Positions 16,417 through 24,887 of a stretch of 64,000 nt of DNA are shown one piece after another (position 1 is the first letter of the stretch; every line of letters begins with the position of its first letter). The notes below the pieces were generated by a model. The model was not told the DNA's origin and did no database searches. It worked only from the letters and a program-made list of their open reading frames with translations. The DNA lies in NCBI RefSeq assembly GCF_049803795.1, contig NZ_JBNAGJ010000002.1, positions 372,001 through 436,000 on the forward strand, given 5' to 3'. A program made the translations under genes and the position numbers. This DNA comes from Thalassobius sp002708925 (GTDB lineage Bacteria; Pseudomonadota; Alphaproteobacteria; Rhodobacterales; Rhodobacteraceae).

Positions 16417-17244
16417 TTGAGAAAGCGTAGCACCGAACTCTCGGAAGATCTGATCGAGAATGAACATTCCGGTGATCGCCAATTCGTAACCGCCCTGCAT
16501 CGCGGGCTGGAAATCCTGCGGGCTTTCCGCCCGAGTGATCACTCGGGGCTGGGAAATCGCGAGCTGGCCCAGCGGACCGGCCTGCCGAACTCGACCGTTT
16601 CACGCCTGACCTACACCCTGCTGAAGCTGGGCTATCTGGTCTATCACGAAGAAACCGGACGCTACCGTATGGGTGTCCCGGTTCTGGGGCTGGGCTATGC
16701 CTGTCTGGGGGGGCTGCGCATCCGTGAAACCGTACAGCCGCACATGCAGCGCCTGGCCGATGAATCCGGCGACGGCGTTATGGTCGCGCTGGGGGGGCGC
16801 GACGACATGAAGATGACCTATATCGCGGCGGCGCGGGCCTCGGCTGGGATGATTTCGCTACAATTGAACGTGGGCTCGCGGCTTTCCCTGGCGCGCTCGG
16901 CAATGGGGCGCGCCTATATCGCGGGCACGGATGAACACGAGCGCAACCAGATCATGCAACGCCTTCAGGAACGCACTCCGCCCGCGGACTGGTCCCGGCT
17001 GCAAGATGAGATCGAGGAAGCCGCCCAACAGATACGCACCCGAGGCTTCTATCTGAACAAAGGTATGTGGCAGCCGGATGTGAACGCGGTCTCGGTGCCG
17101 TATCGGTCCATGCATGGCGACACGCCGATGCTGGCGTTCAATCTGGGCGGCCCGGCCTATATCCTGCCCATAGACCGGCTGGAAAACGAACTGGGCCCCA
17201 AGCTGGTTCAGATGCGCAACACAATCGCCCGGACCAGCGGGTAA
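16417..17244 (+). CDS. IclR family transcriptional regulator
   Basis: A 275-residue regulator. The N-terminal winged helix (about 22-95) reads TALHRGLEILRAF, NRELAQRTGLPNSTVSRLTYTLLKLGYL and TGRYRMG, typical of IclR. The rest is the effector-binding IclR domain (VQPHMQRLADESGDGV, LARSAMGRAYIAG, RGFYLNKGMW). Translation seems to start at TTG 16417, because GGAG is 6 bp upstream and no ATG or GTG keeps the full domain. IclR proteins often control aromatic or fatty acid catabolic genes; the flanking acyl-CoA ligases and the large operon downstream are likely targets. Confidence 0.9.
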   Translation: MRKRSTELSEDLIENEHSGDRQFVTALHRGLEILRAFRPSDHSGLGNRELAQRTGLPNSTVSRLTYTLLKLGYLVYHEETGRYRMGVPVLGLGYACLGGLRIRETVQPHMQRLADESGDGVMVALGGRDDMKMTYIAAARASAGMISLQLNVGSRLSLARSAMGRAYIAGTDEHERNQIMQRLQERTPPADWSRLQDEIEEAAQQIRTRGFYLNKGMWQPDVNAVSVPYRSMHGDTPMLAFNLGGPAYILPIDRLENELGPKLVQMRNTIARTSG

Positions 17245-17277
17245 GGCGCGGCGCTGCACGCGCCAGCGCCAGTAATA

Positions 17278-18243
17278 TCAGGGGATCAGCACCAGCTTCC
17301 CCGTCGCGCCGCGGCCCAGGACACGTTTCAAAACCCCGGCGGCCTCGGACAGCGGATAGCGCCCCTCGATCAGAGGTTTGACCTTGCCGTCCTGATACCA
17401 GCCGATCAGCTGCTTCATGTTGTCGGCATAGACCTGCGGCTCGGCGCGGGTGAAATTGCCCCAGAATACACCGACCACGGCATATTCCTTTACCAGCGCC
17501 AGATTCACCGGGAATTTCGGAATTTCACCGCTGGCGAAACCGATGATCAGCAGACGGCCATTGCGCGCCATCGAACGCGAGCACGCGTCAAACGCCGCGC
17601 CGCCCACCACATCATAGACCACATCCACGCCCTTGCCATCCGTCAGCGCCTTCAGATCGTCCTTGAGACTGTCATAGCCGATGGTTTCGTCCGCACCGGC
17701 CTCTTGCGCCAGCTTGCGCTTTTCCGGGGTCGAGCACACGGCAATCACGCGCGCGCCCATGATTTTCCCGATCTGAATGGCCGCGATCCCGGTGGCGCCA
17801 GCGCCCCCCAGCACGCACAGAGTCTCGCCCGGTTGCAGCGCCGCGCGCTGTTTCAGCGCATGATGCGAGGTGCCATAGGCCACCATCAACGCGCAGGCAT
17901 CCGCGCTGTCCATATCCCCGATGGGAAAGACCCGGCGCTCGTCCGCGGCGACTTTTTCAGCATAGCCACCCAGCTCGCAAATCGTGACAACACGGTCCCC
18001 GACAGACAGGTTGCGCACATCTGGCCCAACGGTTTCGACCACCCCGGCCACCTCCATCCCCGGTGTGAACGGATGCGGCGGCTTCATCTGATACAGCCCC
18101 TGCACGACCAGCCCGTCAGGATAGTTCACCCCTGCGGCCTCGACCCGGATCACCACTTTGCGCCCTTCGGCTGCCGGGTCTGGCGCATCTTCGTATTTCA
18201 GCGCGTCCAGCGGCGCGAATTCATGGCTGACAATTGCCTTCAT
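17278..18243 (-). CDS. NADPH:quinone oxidoreductase-like MDR family protein
   Basis: Zinc-free medium-chain dehydrogenase/reductase of 321 residues. It starts MKAIVSHEFAPLDALKYEDA at the ATG 18243; an in-frame extension upstream adds 36 residues over the promoter. The family signature is clear: EAAGVNYPDGLVVQGLYQ, PGMEVAGVVETVG, then the nucleotide-binding ETLCVLGGAGATGIAAIQIGK. The structural and catalytic zinc cysteines are absent. It probably reduces a quinone or an enoyl/enone compound with NADPH. It is divergent from the acyl-CoA ligase at 18507 and shares an intergenic control region with it. Confidence 0.85.
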   Translation of the reverse strand: MKAIVSHEFAPLDALKYEDAPDPAAEGRKVVIRVEAAGVNYPDGLVVQGLYQMKPPHPFTPGMEVAGVVETVGPDVRNLSVGDRVVTICELGGYAEKVAADERRVFPIGDMDSADACALMVAYGTSHHALKQRAALQPGETLCVLGGAGATGIAAIQIGKIMGARVIAVCSTPEKRKLAQEAGADETIGYDSLKDDLKALTDGKGVDVVYDVVGGAAFDACSRSMARNGRLLIIGFASGEIPKFPVNLALVKEYAVVGVFWGNFTRAEPQVYADNMKQLIGWYQDGKVKPLIEGRYPLSEAAGVLKRVLGRGATGKLVLIP

Positions 18244-18415
18244 CAGGCTTCCTCCCGTCCAGTTACGGCCCTCCCCGAGCCTCTCGCTGCGCCGCAGCCT
18301 AGGGTTAGTCTGACCACAGGGCAACCACCGGAAAAAATGACGGAGCGGCACAGCCCCACATGTAACCGCTTGAAATATTGCCTAAATCCCTGAAATCTCC
18401 GGCCTTTTCCATATG

Positions 18416-18443
18416 TTGAAAAAATCGCATAGCGGAATACATT
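18416..18443 (+). promoter_or_regulatory. Putative promoter of the second acyl-CoA ligase
   Basis: TTGAAA (18416-18421), 16-bp spacer, TACATT (18438-18443), 64 bp before the ATG at 18507. The spacer carries GCATAGC (18427-18433), related to the motif found before two other beta-oxidation operons. Confidence 0.35.
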
Positions 18444-18506
18444 TTCGCATTTGCGCGTGACCGACTTCGCGCTAACCTCCCCAAGGGAGAAAACGGGAGG
18501 AGACTC

Positions 18507-20138
18507 ATGCAAGGCATGATGATGCAGCAGCCGCTGCGGATCAGCGATATTCTGACATATGCCGCCGAGGCCAATCCGAATGCCGAGATCGTCTCGGTTC
18601 GGACCGAAGGGGATATTCATCGTCAGACCTATGCGGAAACGCTGCCGCGCGTGTGCCGGCTGGCCCATGCCCTGCGCGGAATGGGCGTGCAACTGGGGGA
18701 TAGGATCGCCACGCTGGCCTGGAACGGATACCGGCATTTCGAGCTGTACTACGCCATTTCAGGCCAGGGCGCGATCTGTCACACGATCAACCCGCGCCTG
18801 TCGGCCGAACAGCTGATCTATATCGTCAACCACGCCCAGGATAAGGTGCTGTTTGTCGATGTCAGCTTTGTTCCGATCCTAGAGGCCGTGCAGAACGACC
18901 TGCCCGCCGATCTGACCTATGTGATCATGACCGACCGGGCCCATATGCCTGAAAACAGCCTGAATGCGCTCTGCTATGAGACATTGCTGGACGGGCAGCC
19001 CGATCATTTCGACTGGCCGGTTTTCGATGAAAACACCGCCTCGGGCCTGTGCTATACCTCGGGGACGACGGGCAATCCCAAGGGCGCTCTTTATACGCAT
19101 CGCTCGACCGTGCTGCACGCGCTGATCGTGGGCAATGTGCTGGGCAGCGCGCTTCCTAAAGAGGGCAAAATCCTGCCCGTTGTGCCTCTGTTCCATGTGA
19201 ACGCCTGGGGGCTGCCCTATACGGCACCGCTTTTGGGAATGTCGCTGGTGATGCCCGGTCAGCATCTGGACGGCGCCAGCCTGTTCAGGCTGATGGATGA
19301 CGAACAGGTAGACAGCGCCTGGGGCGTGCCCACGGTCTGGCAGGGCCTGATGGCCGAAATCGACAAACAGGGGCGCAAGCCCGCCGGATTCAGCGATGTG
19401 GTTGTGGGCGGTTCCGCCGCGCCGCGCGTGATGATCGAAAAGTTCGAGCAAATGGGCGTTGCAGTCGGCCATGCCTGGGGCATGACGGAAATGAGCCCCA
19501 TCGGCACCCACGGCAACATGCCGCGCTGGGTGGAAAGCCTGCCCTTCGACCAGATGATCGACAAGAAATCGCTTCAGGGCCGACGGGTCTTTGGCGTGGA
19601 TCTGAAAATCGTGGACGAGGACGGCACCGCGCAGCCTCATGATGGCACCGCCATCGGCGAGCTGTACGTGCGCGGCAATACGGTGGTGTCCGGATATTTC
19701 AACAACCCCGAGGCCAGCGCCGCCGCGATGGATGCCGACGGCTGGTTTGGCACCGGAGACATCGCCAGCATCGACCCGCACGGTATCCTGTCCATTCAGG
19801 ACCGCGCCAAGGATCTGATAAAATCGGGCGGCGAGTGGATTTCTTCGATTGATCTGGAAAATGCGGCCACCTCGCATCCCGGCATCGCCACCTGTGCGGC
19901 GATTGCGATGGCCCATCCGAAATGGGACGAGCGCCCGGTTCTGGTGGCCGTCGCGGCAGACAGCGCCCGGCCCTCGCTAGAGGACATCCACGCGCATATG
20001 TCCGAACATTTCGCCAAATGGCAGCTGCCCGATGATGTGATCTGGGTGCCGGAACTGCCCCTGACCGCAACGGGTAAAATCTCAAAACTGACCCTGCGCA
20101 GGCAGCTGACCGACTATGTGTTGCCGGATCTGCGCTAA
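18507..20138 (+). CDS. Acyl-CoA synthetase (AMP-forming), FadD/DmdB-like
   Basis: ANL ligase of 543 residues with P-loop YTSGTTGNPKG (183-193), the HAWGMTEMSP motif around 325, GWFGTGDIASIDPHG, the hinge DRAKDLIKSGGEWISSIDLE, and the catalytic lysine in LPLTATGKISKLTLR. The N-terminus (MQGMMMQQPLRISDIL, followed by EIVS) resembles the medium-chain ligases to which the methylmercaptopropionate-CoA ligase DmdB of roseobacters belongs, but that substrate cannot be claimed. GGGAGGAG gives a strong ribosome site. It precedes the ten-gene operon by 186 bp and may supply it with acyl-CoA. Confidence 0.87.
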   Translation: MQGMMMQQPLRISDILTYAAEANPNAEIVSVRTEGDIHRQTYAETLPRVCRLAHALRGMGVQLGDRIATLAWNGYRHFELYYAISGQGAICHTINPRLSAEQLIYIVNHAQDKVLFVDVSFVPILEAVQNDLPADLTYVIMTDRAHMPENSLNALCYETLLDGQPDHFDWPVFDENTASGLCYTSGTTGNPKGALYTHRSTVLHALIVGNVLGSALPKEGKILPVVPLFHVNAWGLPYTAPLLGMSLVMPGQHLDGASLFRLMDDEQVDSAWGVPTVWQGLMAEIDKQGRKPAGFSDVVVGGSAAPRVMIEKFEQMGVAVGHAWGMTEMSPIGTHGNMPRWVESLPFDQMIDKKSLQGRRVFGVDLKIVDEDGTAQPHDGTAIGELYVRGNTVVSGYFNNPEASAAAMDADGWFGTGDIASIDPHGILSIQDRAKDLIKSGGEWISSIDLENAATSHPGIATCAAIAMAHPKWDERPVLVAVAADSARPSLEDIHAHMSEHFAKWQLPDDVIWVPELPLTATGKISKLTLRRQLTDYVLPDLR

Positions 20139-20262
20139 GGTCTGATTGCGCAGCACGCCCAGAACGTCACGTCATTTGGCCTGACTTTTGCGAATCTTGG
20201 CTTGGCCCACATCGTCTGACGAAAACTACGCGGCGTCACTGGCTTTTGCCGCGCGGGATGGC

Positions 20263-20290
20263 TTGCTTAAGAGGCGTGAAATTCTATTCT
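20263..20290 (+). promoter_or_regulatory. Putative promoter of the ten-gene acyl-CoA operon
   Basis: TTGCTT (20263-20268), 16-bp spacer, TATTCT (20285-20290). The conserved motif at 20289-20302 overlaps the -10 end and the expected start point, a typical repressor position. Confidence 0.35.
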
Positions 20291-20302
20291 GCATTGCAAA
20301 AC
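20289..20302 (+). promoter_or_regulatory. Shared motif CTGCATTGCAAAAC (putative operator, site 1)
   Basis: CTGCATTGCAAAAC, preceded by TTCTATT, lies 22 bp before the first ACAD start. A near-identical site (CTGCATAGCAAAAC, also preceded by TTCTATT-like sequence) is found at 33849-33862 on the minus strand before the hydratase/dehydrogenase gene. Flanking TGCAT and ATGCA here also form an inverted repeat. Confidence 0.45.
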
Positions 20303-20324
20303 ATGCACCAGAGGGAGGGGTGTC

Positions 20325-21512
20325 ATGACCGATGATTTGGCCAGGTTCCGCACAGACATTGCGGACTGGATTACTGACAATTGCCCGAACACGCTGCGCG
20401 GCGAAACGATGGATGAAAATCTGATCGTCTGGGGCGGTAAAAACTGGGTCTTCAAACGGCAGGATCAGAAAAACTGGATGGAGGCGGCGATTGCCCGTGG
20501 CATGACGGCTCCGCGCTGGCCCACGGAATACGGCGGCGGCGGGCTGACCCGCGCCCAAGAGAAAATCCTCCGCCAGGAAATGACCCGGCTGGAGGCCCCC
20601 ACCCCGCTGGAAAGCTTCGGCCTGTGGATGCTGGGCCCGGCCTTGCTGGAATTCGGAACCCACGAACAAAAGGCGCATTTCCTGCCGCCGATCACGCGGG
20701 GCGAGATCCGCTGGTGTCAGGGCTATTCCGAACCGGGGGCCGGCTCGGATCTGGCGAATGTTCAGACCAGAGCCGAGGACATGGGCGACCACTGGCTGAT
20801 CAACGGGCAGAAAATCTGGACGTCCTACGCGGATAAGGCCGACTGGATTTTCGCCCTGGTCCGCACGGACCGCGAGGCCCCGAAACACAAAGGCATCAGC
20901 TTTATGCTGATCGACATGAGCAGCCCCGGCGTGACGACGAAACCGATCAAGCTGATCTCGGGGAAGTCACCATTCTGCGAGACGTTTTTCGACAATGTGA
21001 AAGTGCCCAAAAGCTATGGCACGGGGGTTTCCTCGATTGTTGGCACGCAGAATCGCGGCTGGGACGTGGCCAAACATCTGCTGACCCACGAACGCGAAAT
21101 GATCGGCGACGGCGCGCGCGGATTGCTGGGCGAGCGGCCGCTGGGCGGGTTCTTGGCCGGGCTGGAAAATGGCGCGGCAAAAGATGCGGTGATCCGCAGT
21201 CAGGCGATGGAGCTGGAGATAGACACCCTGGCCTTCGGCCTGACGATGGAGCGCTACAAAGACCAGGCCGAGGCCGGGCGCGGGTTGGGCAATGCCTCGG
21301 CCATGCTGAAATATTACGGCACCGAAATTAACAAACGCCGGTACGAGCTGCTGATGTCCGCCGCCGGATCCGAGGGGCTTGAATGGGACGGGCCGCACGG
21401 CGGGCTGGCACCGGAATGGCTGCGCACCAAGGCAAACTCGATCGAGGGCGGCACCAGCGAGGTCATGCTGGACATCATCGCCAAACGCGTCCTGCAACTT
21501 CCTTCGGTATAA
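20325..21512 (+). CDS. Acyl-CoA dehydrogenase family protein (large partner, pair 1)
   Basis: Flavin enzyme of 395 residues that would introduce the alpha-beta double bond in an acyl-CoA. Motifs include PRWPTEYGGGGLT, the FAD/substrate loop CQGYSEPGAGSDLANVQTRA, GQKIWTSYADKADW and the C-terminal NSIEGGTSEVMLDIIAKRV, with Glu374 at the place of the usual catalytic base. GGGAGGGG precedes the ATG. It is first in the operon, 11 bp before a second smaller ACAD. This adjacent long-plus-short arrangement resembles heteromeric ACADs for bulky or unusual acyl-CoAs (ChsE type); that parallel is inference. Confidence 0.88.
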   Translation: MTDDLARFRTDIADWITDNCPNTLRGETMDENLIVWGGKNWVFKRQDQKNWMEAAIARGMTAPRWPTEYGGGGLTRAQEKILRQEMTRLEAPTPLESFGLWMLGPALLEFGTHEQKAHFLPPITRGEIRWCQGYSEPGAGSDLANVQTRAEDMGDHWLINGQKIWTSYADKADWIFALVRTDREAPKHKGISFMLIDMSSPGVTTKPIKLISGKSPFCETFFDNVKVPKSYGTGVSSIVGTQNRGWDVAKHLLTHEREMIGDGARGLLGERPLGGFLAGLENGAAKDAVIRSQAMELEIDTLAFGLTMERYKDQAEAGRGLGNASAMLKYYGTEINKRRYELLMSAAGSEGLEWDGPHGGLAPEWLRTKANSIEGGTSEVMLDIIAKRVLQLPSV

Positions 21513-21523
21513 GGATATTTTCG

Positions 21524-22645
21524 ATGACGAACCTTCTGGAAACCGAAGATGAAACCATGCTGCGTGACGCCGCGCGCGGGTTTTTGGCGGATGCTTCTCC
21601 GATCAGATCGCTGCGGGAAAACCGCGATCAGGGGCGGGCGTTTGACCCCGGATTGTGGCGTGAAATGGCGCAGATGGGCTGGGCCGGCGTGCTGATCGGC
21701 GAGCCGCAGGGCGGGGCCGACATGGGCCATCGCGCGGCGGGGATTCTCTCCGAGGAGATGGGCGCCGTTCTGGCGGCCAGCCCGTTCATCTCGACCGCGG
21801 TCATGGCGGCAACGGCCCTGCGCAGGGCTGCCTCGGATCGTGTGGGGCAGATCGCCGAGGGCAGCGTGACCTATGCGCTGGCCGTGGATGAAGGCAGTAA
21901 ACACACCCCCGCCGGCACCGCATTGCGCGCCGAAAAATCCGGAAACGCCTACATGCTGTCCGGCGTCAAACGCTTTGTCGCCGAAGGCAGTACCGCTGAT
22001 CGTCTGCTGGTGCTGGCGCGCACAAGCGGCGCGGCGGGCGACACACAGGGCCTGACGCTTTTCGACATCGAGTCCAGCCGCCCCGGAATTTCCCGCCAGC
22101 CCCGTCCCAGCATCGACAGCCGGGACCATGCGCAGATCACTCTGGACGCGGTTGCTGCAACCGGCGACGACATCCTGGGCGAGCTGGACAACGCCACCCC
22201 CATACTGAACCGTACGCTTGAGGCCGGACAGGCCGCCCTGGCCGCCGAGATGATCGGTGTTGCAGGCGGGGCCTATGGCATGACCATCGGCTATCTGAAG
22301 GAACGCAAACAGTTCGACCGGACGATCGGCAGTTTTCAGGCGTTGCAGCACCGCGCCGCCCATCTGTGGAGCGAAATCGAAGTGACCTCAAGCGCGGTCA
22401 TGAACGCGGGGCGGGTGTTGGATGCCTCTCCGGAAGAGGCCACATTGGCCGTATCTGTGGCCAAGGCCCGCGCAACCGCAACGGCAAAACTGGCCGTGTC
22501 CGAGGGCGTTCAGATGCATGGCGGCATCGGTATGACGGATGAATATGACATCGGTTTCTACATGAAACGCGCCCGCGTCGGGGCCGAATGGCTGGGCGAC
22601 TATGGCTACCATGCCGAACGCGTCGCTGCGGCGCGCGGGTTCTAA
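21524..22645 (+). CDS. Acyl-CoA dehydrogenase family protein (small partner, pair 1)
   Basis: A 373-residue ACAD beginning MTNLLETEDETMLRDAARGFL at ATG 21524, with AAGGAT upstream. An open frame extends back into the previous gene but is not used by this family. The C-terminal half has GMTIGYLKERKQFDRTIGSFQALQHRAAHL and MHGGIGMTDEYDIGFYMKRA, typical of the small FadE-type proteins. There is no EGT-type glutamate at the end, so it may be the structural or FAD-sharing partner of the preceding ACAD. The next gene starts 10 bp downstream. Confidence 0.87.
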   Translation: MTNLLETEDETMLRDAARGFLADASPIRSLRENRDQGRAFDPGLWREMAQMGWAGVLIGEPQGGADMGHRAAGILSEEMGAVLAASPFISTAVMAATALRRAASDRVGQIAEGSVTYALAVDEGSKHTPAGTALRAEKSGNAYMLSGVKRFVAEGSTADRLLVLARTSGAAGDTQGLTLFDIESSRPGISRQPRPSIDSRDHAQITLDAVAATGDDILGELDNATPILNRTLEAGQAALAAEMIGVAGGAYGMTIGYLKERKQFDRTIGSFQALQHRAAHLWSEIEVTSSAVMNAGRVLDASPEEATLAVSVAKARATATAKLAVSEGVQMHGGIGMTDEYDIGFYMKRARVGAEWLGDYGYHAERVAAARGF

Positions 22646-22655
22646 GGAGGACACC

Positions 22656-23474
22656 ATGAAACCCACTGATCTGTTTGATTTAACTGGAAAAGCCGCTCTG
22701 GTCACCGGGGGTGCCACCGGGATTGGGCGCATGGCTGCTGAGGGGCTGATGGCCGCTGGTGCCCGCGTGCTGATTGCCAGCCGCAAGGGCGACGCCTGCC
22801 AGGCCGTCGCCGCCGAGCTGAACGCGATGGATTACCCCGGCCAGGCCGAGGGCTTTGGCGGGGATGTGTCAACCGAAGAGGGCATCGCCGCCCTGGTGGC
22901 CAAGGTAAACGCCCGCACCGACCGCCTGCATATCCTGATGAATAACGCCGGTCGCACCTGGGGCGCGCCCCTGGGCCAGCACCCCTATGAAGCCTGGGAA
23001 AAACTGCTAAGCCTGAACGTCACCGGCATGTTCCATCTGACGCAATCCCTGCTGCCGCTGCTGCTGCGGGCCAGCACTCCGACAGATCCGGCGCGGGTGG
23101 TCAATGTGGGCTCGGTCATGGGGGATGTCCCCAAGGGCACGGCAACCTATTCCTACGCGGTTTCCAAAGGCGCCGTGCATCACATGACCCGCGTGCTCTC
23201 GAACGATCTGGCACCGCAGGGGATCACCGTGAACGCCATCGCGCCGGGGCCGTTCGTGTCGAATATGACCGCCTTTGCCATTGGCTCGGAAGAGGGGCAG
23301 GAGCGCTCGGCCAAGGGTATCCCGCTGGGCCGCGTCGGCTGCCCCGAGGACATCGCCGGCGCGCTGCAATACCTGTGCGGCAAGGCGGGGTCTTATGTCT
23401 CGGGCGCGATTTTGCCGCTGTCGGGGGGGATGCAATCGTCCAGCACTCAGACCCTGTTTAACGAGAATATCTGA
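22656..23474 (+). CDS. SDR family oxidoreductase (3-oxoacyl reductase-like)
   Basis: Short-chain dehydrogenase of 272 residues starting at ATG 22656 with TAAGGAGG in front. It has the cofactor loop TGGATGIG, ASRKG after the second strand (Arg favours NADPH), NNAGRTWGAPLG, the YSYAVSKGAVHHM Tyr/Lys pair, and a C-terminal LSGGMQSS. It would interconvert a 3-hydroxy- and 3-oxoacyl group, or act on another hydroxyl of the substrate. It lies tightly between the ACAD pair and the MaoC hydratase (2-bp gap). Confidence 0.85.
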   Translation: MKPTDLFDLTGKAALVTGGATGIGRMAAEGLMAAGARVLIASRKGDACQAVAAELNAMDYPGQAEGFGGDVSTEEGIAALVAKVNARTDRLHILMNNAGRTWGAPLGQHPYEAWEKLLSLNVTGMFHLTQSLLPLLLRASTPTDPARVVNVGSVMGDVPKGTATYSYAVSKGAVHHMTRVLSNDLAPQGITVNAIAPGPFVSNMTAFAIGSEEGQERSAKGIPLGRVGCPEDIAGALQYLCGKAGSYVSGAILPLSGGMQSSSTQTLFNENI

Positions 23475-23476
23475 TC

Positions 23477-23950
23477 ATGACCGACACCCCCCAGAAAATC
23501 TCACGCGCGGAATTCGAGGCGCTGGTCGGCCAGCCGATGGGCAGTTCCGACTGGATGCAGATCACCCAGGCCCAGATTGACGCCTTTGCCGATTGCACCC
23601 ATGACCATCAATTCATCCACGTCGATCCCGAACGCGCCGCGCAGACGCCCTTTGGCAGCACGATCGCGCATGGGTTCCTGACGCTCTCGTTATTGTCGGC
23701 GATGGCCTATCAGCTGCCCGACGTCGAAGGCACCACGATGGCTGTGAATTATGGGTTCGAAAAGGTGCGCTTTGTGTCGCCGGTAAAGGTGGGCGCGCGC
23801 ATCCGGGGCCATTTCACCATGGCCAGGGTGCAGGAAATCCGCCCCGGTGAATTGCAGACAACGATGACCGTCACGGTCGAGATCGAAGGCCAGGACCGCC
23901 CCGCGCTGATCGCGGAATGGATCGGCCGCCGTTATTTCGGAGGCAATTGA
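23477..23950 (+). CDS. MaoC family dehydratase (R-specific enoyl-CoA hydratase type)
   Basis: Hot-dog fold hydratase of 157 residues. The catalytic signature is DCTHDHQFIHVDPERA (conserved Asp and His), followed by FGSTIAHGFLTLSLLSAM, the conserved hydration-motif segment. It would add water to a 2-enoyl-CoA from the ACAD step to give an (R)-3-hydroxyacyl-CoA, which the adjacent MFE2-type SDR can oxidise. It sits 2 bp after one SDR and 1 bp before another. Confidence 0.9.
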   Translation: MTDTPQKISRAEFEALVGQPMGSSDWMQITQAQIDAFADCTHDHQFIHVDPERAAQTPFGSTIAHGFLTLSLLSAMAYQLPDVEGTTMAVNYGFEKVRFVSPVKVGARIRGHFTMARVQEIRPGELQTTMTVTVEIEGQDRPALIAEWIGRRYFGGN

Positions 23951-23951
23951 C

Positions 23952-24884
23952 ATGAGCGAAGTACGTTTTGACGGCCGCGTGGCCATTGTCACCGGCGCGG
24001 GGGCCGGGCTGGGGCGCAGCCATGCGCTGGGTCTGGCCGCGCGCGGGGCCAAGGTGATCGTGAACGATCTGGGGGCGGCGACCGACGGCAGCGGCTCGGG
24101 TTCTCAGGCGGCGCAGGCCGTGGTGGAACAGATCCGCGCCGCAGGTGGCAAAGCCATCGCAAACGGCGCAAACGTGGCCGAGCCCGACCAGGTTCAGGCC
24201 ATGGTGGATCAGGCGATTGCCGAATATGGCCATGTGGATATTCTGGTGAATAACGCGGGCATTCTGCGCGATAAAACCTTTGCCAAGATGACGCTGGATG
24301 ATTTCAGGATGGTGGTGGACGTGCATCTGATGGGCACCGTCAACTGCACGCACGCCCTGTGGCGTCACATGCTGGAACGCGAGTATGGCCGGATTGTCCT
24401 GACCACCTCGTCCTCGGGGCTGTATGGCAATTTCGGGCAGTCGAACTACGGCGCGGCCAAGGCCTCGATGCTGGGGCTGATGAACGTGCTGCACCAAGAG
24501 GGCAGCCGCAAGAACATCCGCACCAACATGCTGGCCCCCACCGCCACCACCCGCATGACCGAGGAACTGTTCCCCGCCGAGGTGCGCGGCCTGTTGCAAC
24601 CCGAAACCATCACTCCCGGCCTGCTGGCCCTGGTCAGCGAGCACGCCCCCAGCCGGATGATCCTGGGCGCGGGTGGCGGCTGCTTTGCCGAAACCAAGGT
24701 TTACGAAACCCGCGGCGTGGCGCTGATGGGCGATGATCTGTCCCCCGAAGGCGTGCTGGCCAACATGGACACCATCCGCAGCGCAGACGGCCAGACTCCG
24801 ATGGCCGGCGCCTTTGATCAGACCAACAAATACATCCGCATGGCCGCCGATCTGCGCGGCATCAAGCTAGAGCAAAAGGATTAA
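23952..24884 (+). CDS. SDR family 3-hydroxyacyl-CoA dehydrogenase (MFE2/HSD17B4-like)
   Basis: A 310-residue SDR, longer than classical forms. It has TGAGAGLGRSHALGLAARGA, VNDLGAATDGSGSGSQAAQ (the extended loop of the peroxisomal multifunctional enzyme-2 type), NNAGILRDKTFAKMTLDDF, SSSGLYGNFGQSNYGAAKA with the catalytic Tyr and Lys, and a C-terminal part unlike classical SDRs. MFE2-type enzymes oxidise (R)-3-hydroxyacyl-CoA, which matches the MaoC hydratase encoded directly before it. The following thiolase starts 3 bp after its stop. This triplet is a complete (R)-route beta-oxidation set. Confidence 0.87.
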   Translation: MSEVRFDGRVAIVTGAGAGLGRSHALGLAARGAKVIVNDLGAATDGSGSGSQAAQAVVEQIRAAGGKAIANGANVAEPDQVQAMVDQAIAEYGHVDILVNNAGILRDKTFAKMTLDDFRMVVDVHLMGTVNCTHALWRHMLEREYGRIVLTTSSSGLYGNFGQSNYGAAKASMLGLMNVLHQEGSRKNIRTNMLAPTATTRMTEELFPAEVRGLLQPETITPGLLALVSEHAPSRMILGAGGGCFAETKVYETRGVALMGDDLSPEGVLANMDTIRSADGQTPMAGAFDQTNKYIRMAADLRGIKLEQKD

Positions 24885-24887
24885 CCC

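Noticed and set aside
18507..20138. Calling the ligase DmdB (DMSP demethylation)
   Set aside because: The N-terminus is similar, but DmdB-like ligases have broad substrates and no dmdC/dmdD context is visible.
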